Assembly (NCBI GenBank): GCA_003521845.1
Contig: DPHB01000002.1
Coordinates: 1 to 29,102, forward strand
Length of the DNA: 29,102 nucleotides
Source of the DNA: Oceanospirillaceae bacterium
Lineage (GTDB): Bacteria; Pseudomonadota; Gammaproteobacteria; Pseudomonadales; Balneatricaceae
Reading direction: 5' to 3'
In this document: piece after piece, positions 1 through 6,606 of the stretch
Numbering within the stretch: position 1 is the first letter of the stretch
Layout: each line of letters begins with the position of its first letter
Made by a program: the position numbers and the translations under genes
Notes under the pieces: model-generated
The model's input: the letters and a program-made list of their open reading frames with translations, nothing else
What the model was told of the DNA's origin: nothing
Database searches by the model: none

Positions 1-63
1 GAACTACTGCTCAAGTTTAATCAAGGTGCAATACACCTATTGATTAAACTTGAGCAGTAGTTC
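1..63. repeat. Perfect 24-bp inverted repeat at the left window edge
   Basis: Bases 1-24 are the exact reverse complement of bases 40-63. Between them, ggtg (25-28) and cacc (34-37) pair again around a 5-base loop. The right arm is coding: it is the last eight codons (E253-Q260) of the minus-strand enoyl-CoA hydratase gene. The palindrome reaches base 1, so its true left limit is unknown. It could be a terminator-like hairpin for the hydratase gene, although it has no T-run. It could also be the visible tip of a longer inverted duplication, or an assembly fold-back. The pairing is seen directly; the interpretation is open. Confidence 0.9.
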
Positions 64-819
64 GGTGGTATGGGGGTCCATAAAACCTGTCACAGTAGCC
101 TCCGTTTCTAGTTTTAGCGCGGTTTCTAGGTCAGCACTAGCGGTTTGGTTGAGTACGCGTTTCATGGCCCGTACCGAGAGGATCGGGAGCTGGGCTAGTT
201 GTGTAGCTAGGGCGTAGGCTTGCTCTAGCAATTCATGGTCTTCAACGACTCGCCAAGCCACGCCCATTTGGGCTAATTGCTCGGCTTGATAGTGTTGGCC
301 TAAAAAGAGCATTTCCTTGGCTTTGTTTAAACCCACTAAAGCCGGTAGTAGGCTAGTTACCGCTCCGGTGACAAAAAGGTTAAGTGATACTTCTGGGAAG
401 AATGCCTTGGCCGATTTTGCCCAAATAGAAAAGTCACAGTTGATGGCCCATTCAAAACCACCACCCACGGCCCAACCGTTAATAGCACCTACGATGGGTT
501 TCTCACCAAGTACCATAGCTCTGGTGACACGTTGGATGGCATCAACTAGGTCTTGTGCTGCGGCTTCGTTTTCTGGATGCACGTGTTCTACCCTATCGTC
601 GCCTGCGCAAAAAGCGCGACCTTCACCTGTGAGGATTATCGCTTTAGCGGCAGGGTTGGCATTGGCGTCTTCAAAGGCCTTAGCTAGGTCGTCTATTAGC
701 TGGCGGTTCATGGCGTTTAAACTTTGTGGGCGGTTAAGGCGAATGCTGCAAACCCCTTGTTCGTCAGTGTCGCTCAATACGGTGGTGTAGGTGTAATTTG
801 ATTTGCTGAAGTTGTTCAT
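37..819 (-). CDS. Enoyl-CoA hydratase/isomerase family protein
   Basis: A 260-residue crotonase-fold protein of usual family length that should hydrate or isomerise an acyl-CoA. The first oxyanion-hole segment is GEGRAFCAGDD (65-75). The second is NGWAVGGGFE (114-123). Two glutamates align with the catalytic pair of rat mitochondrial enoyl-CoA hydratase: E123 in GGGFE and E143 in FFPEV, so hydratase chemistry is plausible. The ATG at 819 is preceded by AGGA about eight bases upstream. It overlaps the TGA stop of the upstream CoA-ligase-like gene as ATGA, so the two are probably translationally coupled and act on the same substrate. That substrate cannot be read from the sequence. The stretch 144-156 (SLNLFVTGAVTSL) lacks the glycine-rich form common in classical hydratases, so isomerase or another crotonase activity is possible. 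Confidence 0.9.
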   Translation of the reverse strand: MNNFSKSNYTYTTVLSDTDEQGVCSIRLNRPQSLNAMNRQLIDDLAKAFEDANANPAAKAIILTGEGRAFCAGDDRVEHVHPENEAAAQDLVDAIQRVTRAMVLGEKPIVGAINGWAVGGGFEWAINCDFSIWAKSAKAFFPEVSLNLFVTGAVTSLLPALVGLNKAKEMLFLGQHYQAEQLAQMGVAWRVVEDHELLEQAYALATQLAQLPILSVRAMKRVLNQTASADLETALKLETEATVTGFMDPHTTELLLKFNQ

Positions 820-2144
820 AGGTAGTTCCTAATAACGCGTTGGGTTTTGCCTTCGGTACGTGGCAGGCAATTGGCATCAAGTAACGTGACATGGGCACTG
901 GCCCCTAGCTGTTGTTTGATTTGCTGTGCAATGTCTTTGGCCAGTTGCTGCGTTTGCGCTGGACTTAGAGACATGGCAGAGTCGGCTAGCTCTACCTGTA
1001 TAGGTAGGTGGCTATAGGGTGGTGCATGGTCCAGCACAATGCGGTAATCGCCGCTAAGTTGGTTATGGTTATTGATCAAGGTAGCTACCATGGTTGGGAA
1101 GAGATTTAGGCCGCGTACTACTACCATATCATCGCTACGGCCCACCACCTTAAAGCGCATTCCCGTGCGCTGGCAGTTGCAAGGTTGCGTAGCCGTGATT
1201 TCGATAATATCTCCAGTACGGAAGCGTACTAGGGGTTGGCATTGGCGTTGTAAATGCGTTAGTACTAGTTCGCCCTTGGCACCGGCTATAATTTTGATAG
1301 GTTGCTCGGTATCTGGATCAATCAGTTCTGGGTAGAGCACATCGGCAGCCATAAAATGCAAAGCTGTGTCGTGTTCGCATTGGGCGGCAAAATTACAAAA
1401 GGCATCGGTAACGCCATAGTTGGCATTGCGGGCTTGCATGCCCCAAGTGTTTTTAATGCGCGTTTTAAAATGTGGGTCATCTAAGCCCGGTTCGCCGCCA
1501 AATAAGCCAAGCTTCAAGCCTAGGTCTTGTGGCGAAAGTTGTGGAAACTTTTCCTTAACTACCTGCTCTAATACGGCCGGATAAGATGGCGTACAAGAAA
1601 TAGCACTGATGCCCGTTTCTAAAATAGTCCGGATTAACAATTCCGTATTACCGACACCAAAAGGCACCACTGTAGCGCCGGTTTTTTCTAAGGTAAGATG
1701 ATCCGTTAGGCCACCCATCCACATTTGGTAATTTAGGCAATGCACTACTGTATGCTGTGGGCCCAACCCCGCCGCGCTTTGGCAGCGGCCACCAATAACC
1801 TCAGTCATATAGCAATCATCGGCAGACATGACCAAATTCATCGCTTGGCCGGTGGTACCCGAGGTGCGGTGAAAGCGGTTGGCTTGTTGTGGCGCTGCCG
1901 CTAGGTAGTTGCCATAGGGTGGGTGGGCTGCTTGCGATAAACGCAGCATGGCTTTGTCAGAGAGTGGCAGTTGGCTTAGGTCAGTAAGCTGTGCAGGCGG
2001 TTGTTGATCACCCCAGAGCTGCTGATAAAAAATTGAGTGAGTAGCAACATAATGACTTTGCTGAGCCCAAGTTTGCTGCTGGTGTTGGTTGAGTTTCTGT
2101 GGCGATGCAAAGTCACCGTCTGCAAGTAAGCCCATAATGTGCAC
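816..2144 (-). CDS. PaaK-like acyl/aryl-CoA ligase (ANL superfamily)
   Basis: A 442-residue adenylate-forming enzyme resembling phenylacetate-CoA ligases. It should activate a carboxylic acid with ATP and join it to CoA. Visible ANL motifs are the phosphate-binding SGTTG (95-99), NYGVTDAF in the middle, FRTGDII followed by GRSDDMVVVRG, and the C-terminal LPRTEGKTQ, whose lysine (about K433) is the expected catalytic residue. A CNCQ cysteine pair lies just before the hinge region. Length fits the PaaK family. The longest frame opens with GTG at 2144; an in-frame ATG at 2135 is equally likely, and neither has a clear Shine-Dalgarno sequence. The stop overlaps the start of the enoyl-CoA hydratase gene by four bases, so the pair probably forms a small activation and beta-oxidation-type unit. 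The substrate (aromatic, short-chain or other) is unknown. Confidence 0.88.
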   Translation of the reverse strand: MHIMGLLADGDFASPQKLNQHQQQTWAQQSHYVATHSIFYQQLWGDQQPPAQLTDLSQLPLSDKAMLRLSQAAHPPYGNYLAAAPQQANRFHRTSGTTGQAMNLVMSADDCYMTEVIGGRCQSAAGLGPQHTVVHCLNYQMWMGGLTDHLTLEKTGATVVPFGVGNTELLIRTILETGISAISCTPSYPAVLEQVVKEKFPQLSPQDLGLKLGLFGGEPGLDDPHFKTRIKNTWGMQARNANYGVTDAFCNFAAQCEHDTALHFMAADVLYPELIDPDTEQPIKIIAGAKGELVLTHLQRQCQPLVRFRTGDIIEITATQPCNCQRTGMRFKVVGRSDDMVVVRGLNLFPTMVATLINNHNQLSGDYRIVLDHAPPYSHLPIQVELADSAMSLSPAQTQQLAKDIAQQIKQQLGASAHVTLLDANCLPRTEGKTQRVIRNYL

Positions 2145-2224
2145 TAGCTTTTATTTTTAGTGCAAGCATAGTGCCATGGGCTTATAGGCGCTGCAACTAC
2201 TCCTTAACATGTGTCGTGGCAAAC

Positions 2225-2327
2225 GCAGCGAAGCAATCTCTAGCAGGCAAGGTGCAATCCGATAAGAGGTTGCCGCGTCGTTTCACTCCTCGCAATGACG
2301 GGTAAGGGTGCTTCGCAATGGCGAGGA
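2225..2327. repeat. Degenerate copies of a dispersed gcgaagcaatctc / cctcgcaatgacg palindromic repeat
   Basis: The 186-base gap between ribH and the CoA ligase gene holds gcgaagcaatctc (2228-2240), an opposed segment running from gaggttgccgcg into cctcgcaatgacg (2266-2300), and a third partial copy, cttcgcaatggcgagga (2311-2327). These words resemble a palindromic intergenic repeat that I recall being scattered through many bacterial genomes. The copies here are imperfect. It may end transcription from ribH, which lies just to its right on the minus strand. Family membership is from memory. Confidence 0.5.
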
Positions 2328-2330
2328 AGG

Positions 2331-2810
2331 TTAGCAGCCGCAGCTATCGTCGCAGGCCATGCCTTCTGCTACGGGCAGGGCAGAGATGGCCGCACGTGTT
2401 GCCACCGTGGCTAGGGCAGCTGCTGCTGCTTCACGGCCTTTTTCTACAAAGTGTGCAGCGTAGATTTCGCTGTGGTGCTGTGTAGGCTGGAAGTTGTGTG
2501 GTGTTAAGGATACAGATAGTACAGGTACGCCTGTGTCTAGGCCAACGCGTACAATGCCGTCCACTACAGACTGAGCGACAAAATCGTGGCGATAAATACC
2601 ACCATCAACCACTAGGGCCGCGCATACAATGGCGTCGTAACGGCCAGTAAGAGCAAGGTCTTGTGCTAGTAGCGGCATTTCTAAAGCACCAGGTGCATCA
2701 AAAACATCAATCTGTTCGGCAGGAATTAGTTGCTGAAAACCAACCAAGGCTTGGTCAACAATATTGCTGTGCCAGGTGGATTTAATAAACGCATAACGCG
2801 TGTCAGACAT
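2331..2810 (-). CDS. ribH: 6,7-dimethyl-8-ribityllumazine synthase, type II (RibH2-like)
   Basis: Lumazine synthase joins 5-amino-6-ribitylaminouracil with 3,4-dihydroxy-2-butanone 4-phosphate, the penultimate step of riboflavin synthesis. The 159-residue protein closely resembles Brucella RibH2. Shared signatures are the early STWH segment (11-14), FDAPGALEMP (37-46), DGGIYRHDFVA (69-79) with the likely catalytic H75, and VPVLSVSLTPHNF (95-107). That places it with the decameric type II enzymes, not the classic icosahedral type I form. The tail carries an unusual DDSCGC. The ATG at 2810 has GGAG eight bases upstream. The gene is alone on its strand and sits behind an FMN riboswitch, so it is probably shut off when flavin is plentiful. 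A second, type I copy would be expected elsewhere with the other rib genes; the window cannot show this. Confidence 0.93.
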   Translation of the reverse strand: MSDTRYAFIKSTWHSNIVDQALVGFQQLIPAEQIDVFDAPGALEMPLLAQDLALTGRYDAIVCAALVVDGGIYRHDFVAQSVVDGIVRVGLDTGVPVLSVSLTPHNFQPTQHHSEIYAAHFVEKGREAAAAALATVATRAAISALPVAEGMACDDSCGC

Positions 2811-2883
2811 GGGTGGGGCTCCAATAATATTTTAAAGAAACCCAAGGCGTAGGCATCCATAAGCTAAAAAGGCTATGGTTGTT

Positions 2884-3013
2884 TTCTCTTGCATCCGGAC
2901 TATACCGTCGGCTCAGGCTCTTTGTTCCTGATCAGCTGACCCTATCAACATAGGCGCTCGCGGGCTCGTCTTGTGACATACCGCCGGTGGGGAATTTCGC
3001 CCCGCCCTGAGAA
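2884..3013 (-). promoter_or_regulatory. FMN riboswitch (RFN element) upstream of ribH
   Basis: Read on the minus strand, the leader has the hallmark RFN blocks in order: CAGGGCGGGGCGAAATTCCC, then ACCGGCGGTATG, AGCCCGCGAGCG, GGTCAGCTGAT, GAGCCTGAGCCGACGGTATA and finally GTCCGGATGCAAGAGA. The closing helix P1 is visible as TTCTC (3013-3009) pairing with GAGAA (2888-2884). About 73 bases follow before the ribH ATG. They contain a possible CCATAGCC/GCTTATGG hairpin and the GGAG ribosome site, which suggests control of translation initiation, although the off-state pairing was not resolved. Confidence 0.96.
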
Positions 3014-3020
3014 GTGCGCA

Positions 3021-3048
3021 ACTATAGCAAATAAGCTTAATCTGTAAA
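3021..3048 (-). promoter_or_regulatory. Sigma-70 promoter of the ribH riboswitch transcript
   Basis: On the minus strand TTTACA (3048-3043) and TATAGT (3026-3021) are separated by 16 bases, each matching the consensus at five of six positions. The predicted start near 3014 falls at the first base pair of the riboswitch P1 helix, which supports both calls. Confidence 0.75.
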
Positions 3049-3130
3049 ATAGTTGCTTTGGTCTAGAGGCGACATTTTTTACTTAATTGCCCCTGTTTTA
3101 AAGGTCTTTGGGGTATTTAGAAGTGTAAGC

Positions 3131-4324
3131 CTAATAATTATTAATTTTGGACATTATCACAAGCCCTAATATTGGACACAAAAGTATGAGCGCAGGAATG
3201 AGTAAACTATTGGTGGCTATTAGCCATGGGGTGGCTTGAGCTACTAAAGCACCTGTGGTGAGCTGCATAAAACCAATCATGCCTGAAGCCGTGCTTGGGC
3301 CAAGGCAAGTGCTGCTTATGGCAGCGCTTTGGGAATTAGGTTGGCTAAAGCCACGGCCAAAGGTGTATAAGGCCATAGGTAAAAATAAACCTAGGTAGCT
3401 GAACTCTATATACAAGCTGAATAACAACATGATGCCACCTAACAAAGATAGCAAGTGGCCGCTTAAAATCATGCTCTTTATACCCTGGTTTTTGGATATT
3501 TTAGCCGCCACAAAGCTGCCCGCCATGAAGCCTACTGATACCCACAAAAACCAAATACCGTAGTCGGCTGAAGAGCCTTTTAGCTGGTCGGCTACTAGGT
3601 AGGGTGCACTGCCAATAAATACATAAAATCCCGATGCGATGACCGCTGTAGACAGGGCATAGGGTAGGTAGCCTGGGCTTTTCATAACTTCTACATAGTG
3701 CATCAGTACGCGGCTTAAGCGTAGCTCATGTTGGGTGCCCGTTTCTGGTAATTTAAATACCACGATCAGCCAAGACAGGCTGCCTAAAATCATTGAGAAG
3801 TAGAATAGAGACTGCCAACCCCACATTAGATTCATATAGCCACCTAAGGTTGGTGCAATAGCTTGGGACAGGCCAATAGATAAGGTGATATAACCCAGTT
3901 TGCCAGCTGCCACTTCACGGCTGTGACGATCCAGCATAATGGTACGGGCTAAAGCCATACCGGTACAGCCGCCTAATGCTTGTAAAACCCGTCCAACCAA
4001 CAGCCAAGTGAGGTCATTGGCAGTGGCGGCGACCACACAACCCAGCATATGGATGACAATACCAGCCAGCAATACGGGGCGACGCCCAAAGCGATCAGCC
4101 AAGGGGCCTAGCAACAATTGGCCAATGGCTAAGGCTAACAAATATAAGGTGAGGGTTAGTTGTATGGCGCTGGTGGGTAAATTCAGGTCGTTGGCCATAT
4201 CTGGCAGGGCAGGTAATAAAATGTTGAGCGCAACAGGGCTGACCATAGCTATGATGGTGAACATAGCCATAGGCGGGAGAGGTGCTGGCAATGGAGCTTG
4301 AGCGCTTAATTGTGGCAAAGGCAA
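3131..4324 (-). CDS. MFS drug efflux transporter, Bcr/CflA-like
   Basis: A 397-residue inner-membrane protein with many hydrophobic segments, as expected for a 12-helix major facilitator. MFS motif A is clear as GPLADRFGRRPVLLAG (73-88) between helices 2 and 3. A second landmark, GRVLQALGGCTGMALAR, follows in the region of helix 4. This pattern and length match the Bcr/CflA group of proton-driven multidrug exporters (bicyclomycin, chloramphenicol), but the substrate cannot be assigned. The longest frame starts with TTG at 4324 and has no obvious ribosome site. An in-frame ATG at 4270 (M19) would remove a proline-rich tail before helix 1 and may be the true start. The gene stands alone between the riboswitch transcript and the rpsA leader region. 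Confidence 0.88.
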   Translation of the reverse strand: MPLPQLSAQAPLPAPLPPMAMFTIIAMVSPVALNILLPALPDMANDLNLPTSAIQLTLTLYLLALAIGQLLLGPLADRFGRRPVLLAGIVIHMLGCVVAATANDLTWLLVGRVLQALGGCTGMALARTIMLDRHSREVAAGKLGYITLSIGLSQAIAPTLGGYMNLMWGWQSLFYFSMILGSLSWLIVVFKLPETGTQHELRLSRVLMHYVEVMKSPGYLPYALSTAVIASGFYVFIGSAPYLVADQLKGSSADYGIWFLWVSVGFMAGSFVAAKISKNQGIKSMILSGHLLSLLGGIMLLFSLYIEFSYLGLFLPMALYTFGRGFSQPNSQSAAISSTCLGPSTASGMIGFMQLTTGALVAQATPWLIATNSLLIPALILLCPILGLVIMSKINNY

Positions 4325-4645
4325 GTCATGGATGGCTAGCTAGTGAAGTGTTTATGTTGACACAGGAGGGCTGGTTAGCCAAGTAGTTAATATGTTAATT
4401 AGCTGCTGTTGCGCTAGCTACATTTGTAGGTTGCTCCAAAGCCTGGCTATTGTTGAGGTGACGGTTTGGGAAATCTCGTCATTAAGTTAGTCGGCAATGA
4501 TTGCATTGCCGTAGGCGGTGGTCTGCGCTTTTTGGTGCAGGGCAATGAAGGCGCCGGTTTTCCATGGTGGCATGGTTAGCTGAAATGGCTCGCGCGATGA
4601 CAGTATTTATATCAAATCCACCTAGTATCACTCTAAAATAAATAG
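4325..4645. other. Long gene-free stretch upstream of rpsA
   Basis: No gene can be supported in the roughly 475 bases between the efflux pump and rpsA. The right part carries the rpsA promoter and leader, listed separately. Around 4457-4610 both strands have short open frames that look protein-like: plus reads GNDCIAVGGGLRFLVQG and minus reads TMPPWKTGAFIALHQKAQ, ending at a stop near 4488. Neither has a credible start or a family I recognise. It may be a gene remnant. Cytidylate kinase (cmk), the usual gene in front of rpsA, is not here. Confidence 0.5.
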
Positions 4646-4651
4646 TATAAT
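4646..4651 (+). promoter_or_regulatory. rpsA promoter -10 with GC-rich discriminator
   Basis: A perfect TATAAT is followed at once by TCGCGCGCGC. A GC-rich discriminator after the -10 is characteristic of ribosomal promoters under negative stringent control by ppGpp and DksA. The -35 region at about 4623 is poor. The start would be near 4658, giving a leader of about 145 bases. Confidence 0.65.
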
Positions 4652-4753
4652 TCGCGCGCGCAAATTCATTGTGTCCTATTCTAGGCGTCAGCTCCTGACA
4701 CATTGCGCTAATACTAACTACCCTGATGTAGCTGACCTTCAGGCAAAAAAATA

Positions 4754-4789
4754 GCGTTGTCGCAGGTATATCCTGTCTACACACAACGC
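4754..4789 (+). promoter_or_regulatory. Leader hairpin just before the rpsA ribosome site
   Basis: GCGTTGT (4754-4760) pairs with ACAACGC (4783-4789), and inside it CAGG (4763-4766) pairs with CCTG (4772-4775). The stem ends two bases before GGAAG (4792-4796), the ribosome site for the ATG at 4802. In E. coli, S1 represses its own mRNA through leader hairpins; a similar role here is inferred. Confidence 0.55.
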
Positions 4790-4801
4790 GTGGAAGAAAT
4801 C

Positions 4802-6475
4802 ATGAGCGTAAGCTTTGCTGAATTATTTGAAGAATCCTTGATTGCTGTTGAAATGCGTCCAGGCGCCCTAGTTGTGGGCACCGTTCTAGACATCGACGGT
4901 GACTGGGTAACTGTAAACGCTGGCCTTAAGTCAGAAGCCATCATTCCTGTTGAAGAATTTCTTAACGATACTAAAGAACTTGAAGTCAAGATTGGCGACG
5001 AAGTTAAGGTATCTCTAGAAAGCGTTGAAGACGGTACTGGTGAAACGCGTTTGTCCCGTGAAAAGGCGAAGCGTGCTGAAGCTTGGGAAGTGCTACAAGC
5101 AGCATTTGAAGCTGAAGAGACAGTTACTGGTGTTATCAATGGTAAGGTTAAGGGTGGCTTCACAGTTGCTGTTAACAACATTCAAGGCTTCCTACCTGGC
5201 TCACTAGTTGACGTACGTCCAGTTCGCGACGTAGATCACCTAGAAGGCAAGGAATTGGAATTCAAGCTAATCAAGCTGGATCCAAAGCGCAACAACGTGG
5301 TTGTATCCCGTCGTGCGGTTATGCAAGAAGCCAACAGCGCACAGCGCGATGAGCTACTAGCTAACATCGAAGAAGGCATGGACGTTAAGGGTTACGTTAA
5401 GAACCTAACCAACTACGGCGCCTTCGTAGACCTAGGTGGTGTAGACGGTTTGCTACACATCACCGACATGGCTTGGAAGCGTATTGCGCACCCAAGCGAC
5501 ATGCTAAACCCAGGTGACGAAATCACTGTTCGCGTTATCAAGTTTGATAAGGACAGCGGTCGTCTATCTTTGGGCCTTAAGCAATTGCAAGAAGATCCAT
5601 GGGCATCCATCAAGGCGCGTTACCCTAACGGCATGAAGACCATGGCTAAGGTGACTAACCTAACTGACTACGGTTGCTTCGCATCTATCGAAGACGGCGT
5701 TGAAGGTTTGGTACACGTTTCTGAAATGTCTTGGACTAACAAGAACATCCATCCTTCCAAGGTTGTTCAGTTAGGCGACGAAGTAGAAGTAATGATCTTG
5801 GACGTAGACCAAGAGCGTCGTCGTATTTCCCTAGGCATCAAACAGTGTCAAGGCAACCCATGGGCTGTTTTCGCTGAGAAGTATGCTGCTGGCGACCAGG
5901 TAACTGGTAACATCAAGACTATCACTGACTTCGGTATCTTCGTTGGTCTAGAAGGTGATCTTGACGGTCTAGTACACATGTCTGACATTTCTTGGGAAGT
6001 AGACGGCGAAGCCGCACTACGTGACTACAAGAAGGGCGACGAAGTGACGGCTGTTATCTTGTCTGTAGACTCCGAGAAAGAGCGTATCTCTCTAGGTATC
6101 AAGCAGCTAGACAGCGATCCGTTCAGTGACTACGTTGCTGCTAACGACCGTGGTACTATCGTCAACGGTACTATCAAGTCTGTTGAAGCTAAAGAAGCCA
6201 TCGTTGAGTTGGCTGAAGGCATCGAAGCGGTACTAAAAGCATCTGAAATCAGCATCGATCGTGTTGAAGACGCACGTAACGAGCTGAAAGAAGGCGATGC
6301 GGTAGAAGCTAAGATTACAGGTATTGACCGTCGTAACCGCGTTATCAACTTGTCCATCAAGGCCAAGGACGTGGAAGACGAGAAGCAGGCGATCCGTGAC
6401 GTGCAAAACATGTCCGTTGAATCTGAAGGTCCTACCACTATCGGTGACTTGATCAAGCAGCAAATGGGTCAGTAA
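4802..6475 (+). CDS. rpsA: 30S ribosomal protein S1
   Basis: S1 binds mRNA on the small ribosomal subunit and helps start translation. From the ATG at 4802 the protein is 557 residues, the same length as E. coli S1, beginning MSVSFAELFEESL. An in-frame TTG at 4757 would add 15 residues but lies inside the leader hairpin and is rejected. Six S1/OB repeats are visible. Repeats 1 and 2 are the divergent ribosome-binding pair (GLKSEAIIPVEEF; GFLPGSLVDVRPVRD). Repeats 3 to 6 include NYGAFVDLGGVDGLLHITDM, DYGCFASIEDGVEGLVHVSE, DFGIFVGLEGDLDGLVHMSD and a more degenerate last copy. GGAAG lies five bases before the start. Codon use is extreme: I count CTA for 23 of 44 leucines and CTG for only 2. The gene is monocistronic; ihfB does not follow. 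Confidence 0.98.
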   Translation: MSVSFAELFEESLIAVEMRPGALVVGTVLDIDGDWVTVNAGLKSEAIIPVEEFLNDTKELEVKIGDEVKVSLESVEDGTGETRLSREKAKRAEAWEVLQAAFEAEETVTGVINGKVKGGFTVAVNNIQGFLPGSLVDVRPVRDVDHLEGKELEFKLIKLDPKRNNVVVSRRAVMQEANSAQRDELLANIEEGMDVKGYVKNLTNYGAFVDLGGVDGLLHITDMAWKRIAHPSDMLNPGDEITVRVIKFDKDSGRLSLGLKQLQEDPWASIKARYPNGMKTMAKVTNLTDYGCFASIEDGVEGLVHVSEMSWTNKNIHPSKVVQLGDEVEVMILDVDQERRRISLGIKQCQGNPWAVFAEKYAAGDQVTGNIKTITDFGIFVGLEGDLDGLVHMSDISWEVDGEAALRDYKKGDEVTAVILSVDSEKERISLGIKQLDSDPFSDYVAANDRGTIVNGTIKSVEAKEAIVELAEGIEAVLKASEISIDRVEDARNELKEGDAVEAKITGIDRRNRVINLSIKAKDVEDEKQAIRDVQNMSVESEGPTTIGDLIKQQMGQ

Positions 6476-6490
6476 GACCTCTGCTAGCTA

Positions 6491-6526
6491 GATAAAAAGG
6501 AGTGCTTTGCACTCCTTTTTTTTATC
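6491..6526 (+). terminator. Rho-independent terminator of rpsA
   Basis: AAGGAGTGC and GCACTCCTT form a nine-pair stem around a TTT loop, followed by an uninterrupted T-run; the flanking A and T stretches extend the stem. It lies 16 bases after the rpsA stop and ends that transcript. Confidence 0.92.
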
Positions 6527-6552
6527 TCTATTATTTTTAAGATTTGTAAAGA

Positions 6553-6593
6553 TAGACTGGCACTTTGGGGTCAGACCCCAAAGGGTCAGTCTA
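6553..6593. repeat. Palindromic GGGGTCAGACCCC element (copy 1)
   Basis: A nested inverted repeat. Outer arms are TAGACTG (6553-6559) and CAGTCTA (6587-6593). Inner arms are CTTTGGGGTC (6563-6572) and GACCCCAAAG (6574-6583). The core GGGGTCAGA/TCTGACCCC recurs in the element at 13536-13634, pointing to a dispersed repeat family. It ends 13 bases before the next start codon, so it may affect translation of that gene. Confidence 0.75.
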
Positions 6594-6606
6594 CTAATGG
6601 GATTTT

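Noticed and set aside
4482..4784. A 100-codon minus-strand open frame upstream of rpsA
   Set aside because: It starts inside the rpsA leader hairpin, crosses the rpsA promoter and has no recognisable motif or ribosome site.
4757..4801. TTG extension of S1 by 15 residues
   Set aside because: The ATG at 4802 gives exactly the E. coli length and N-terminus and has GGAAG upstream; the TTG lies within the leader hairpin.
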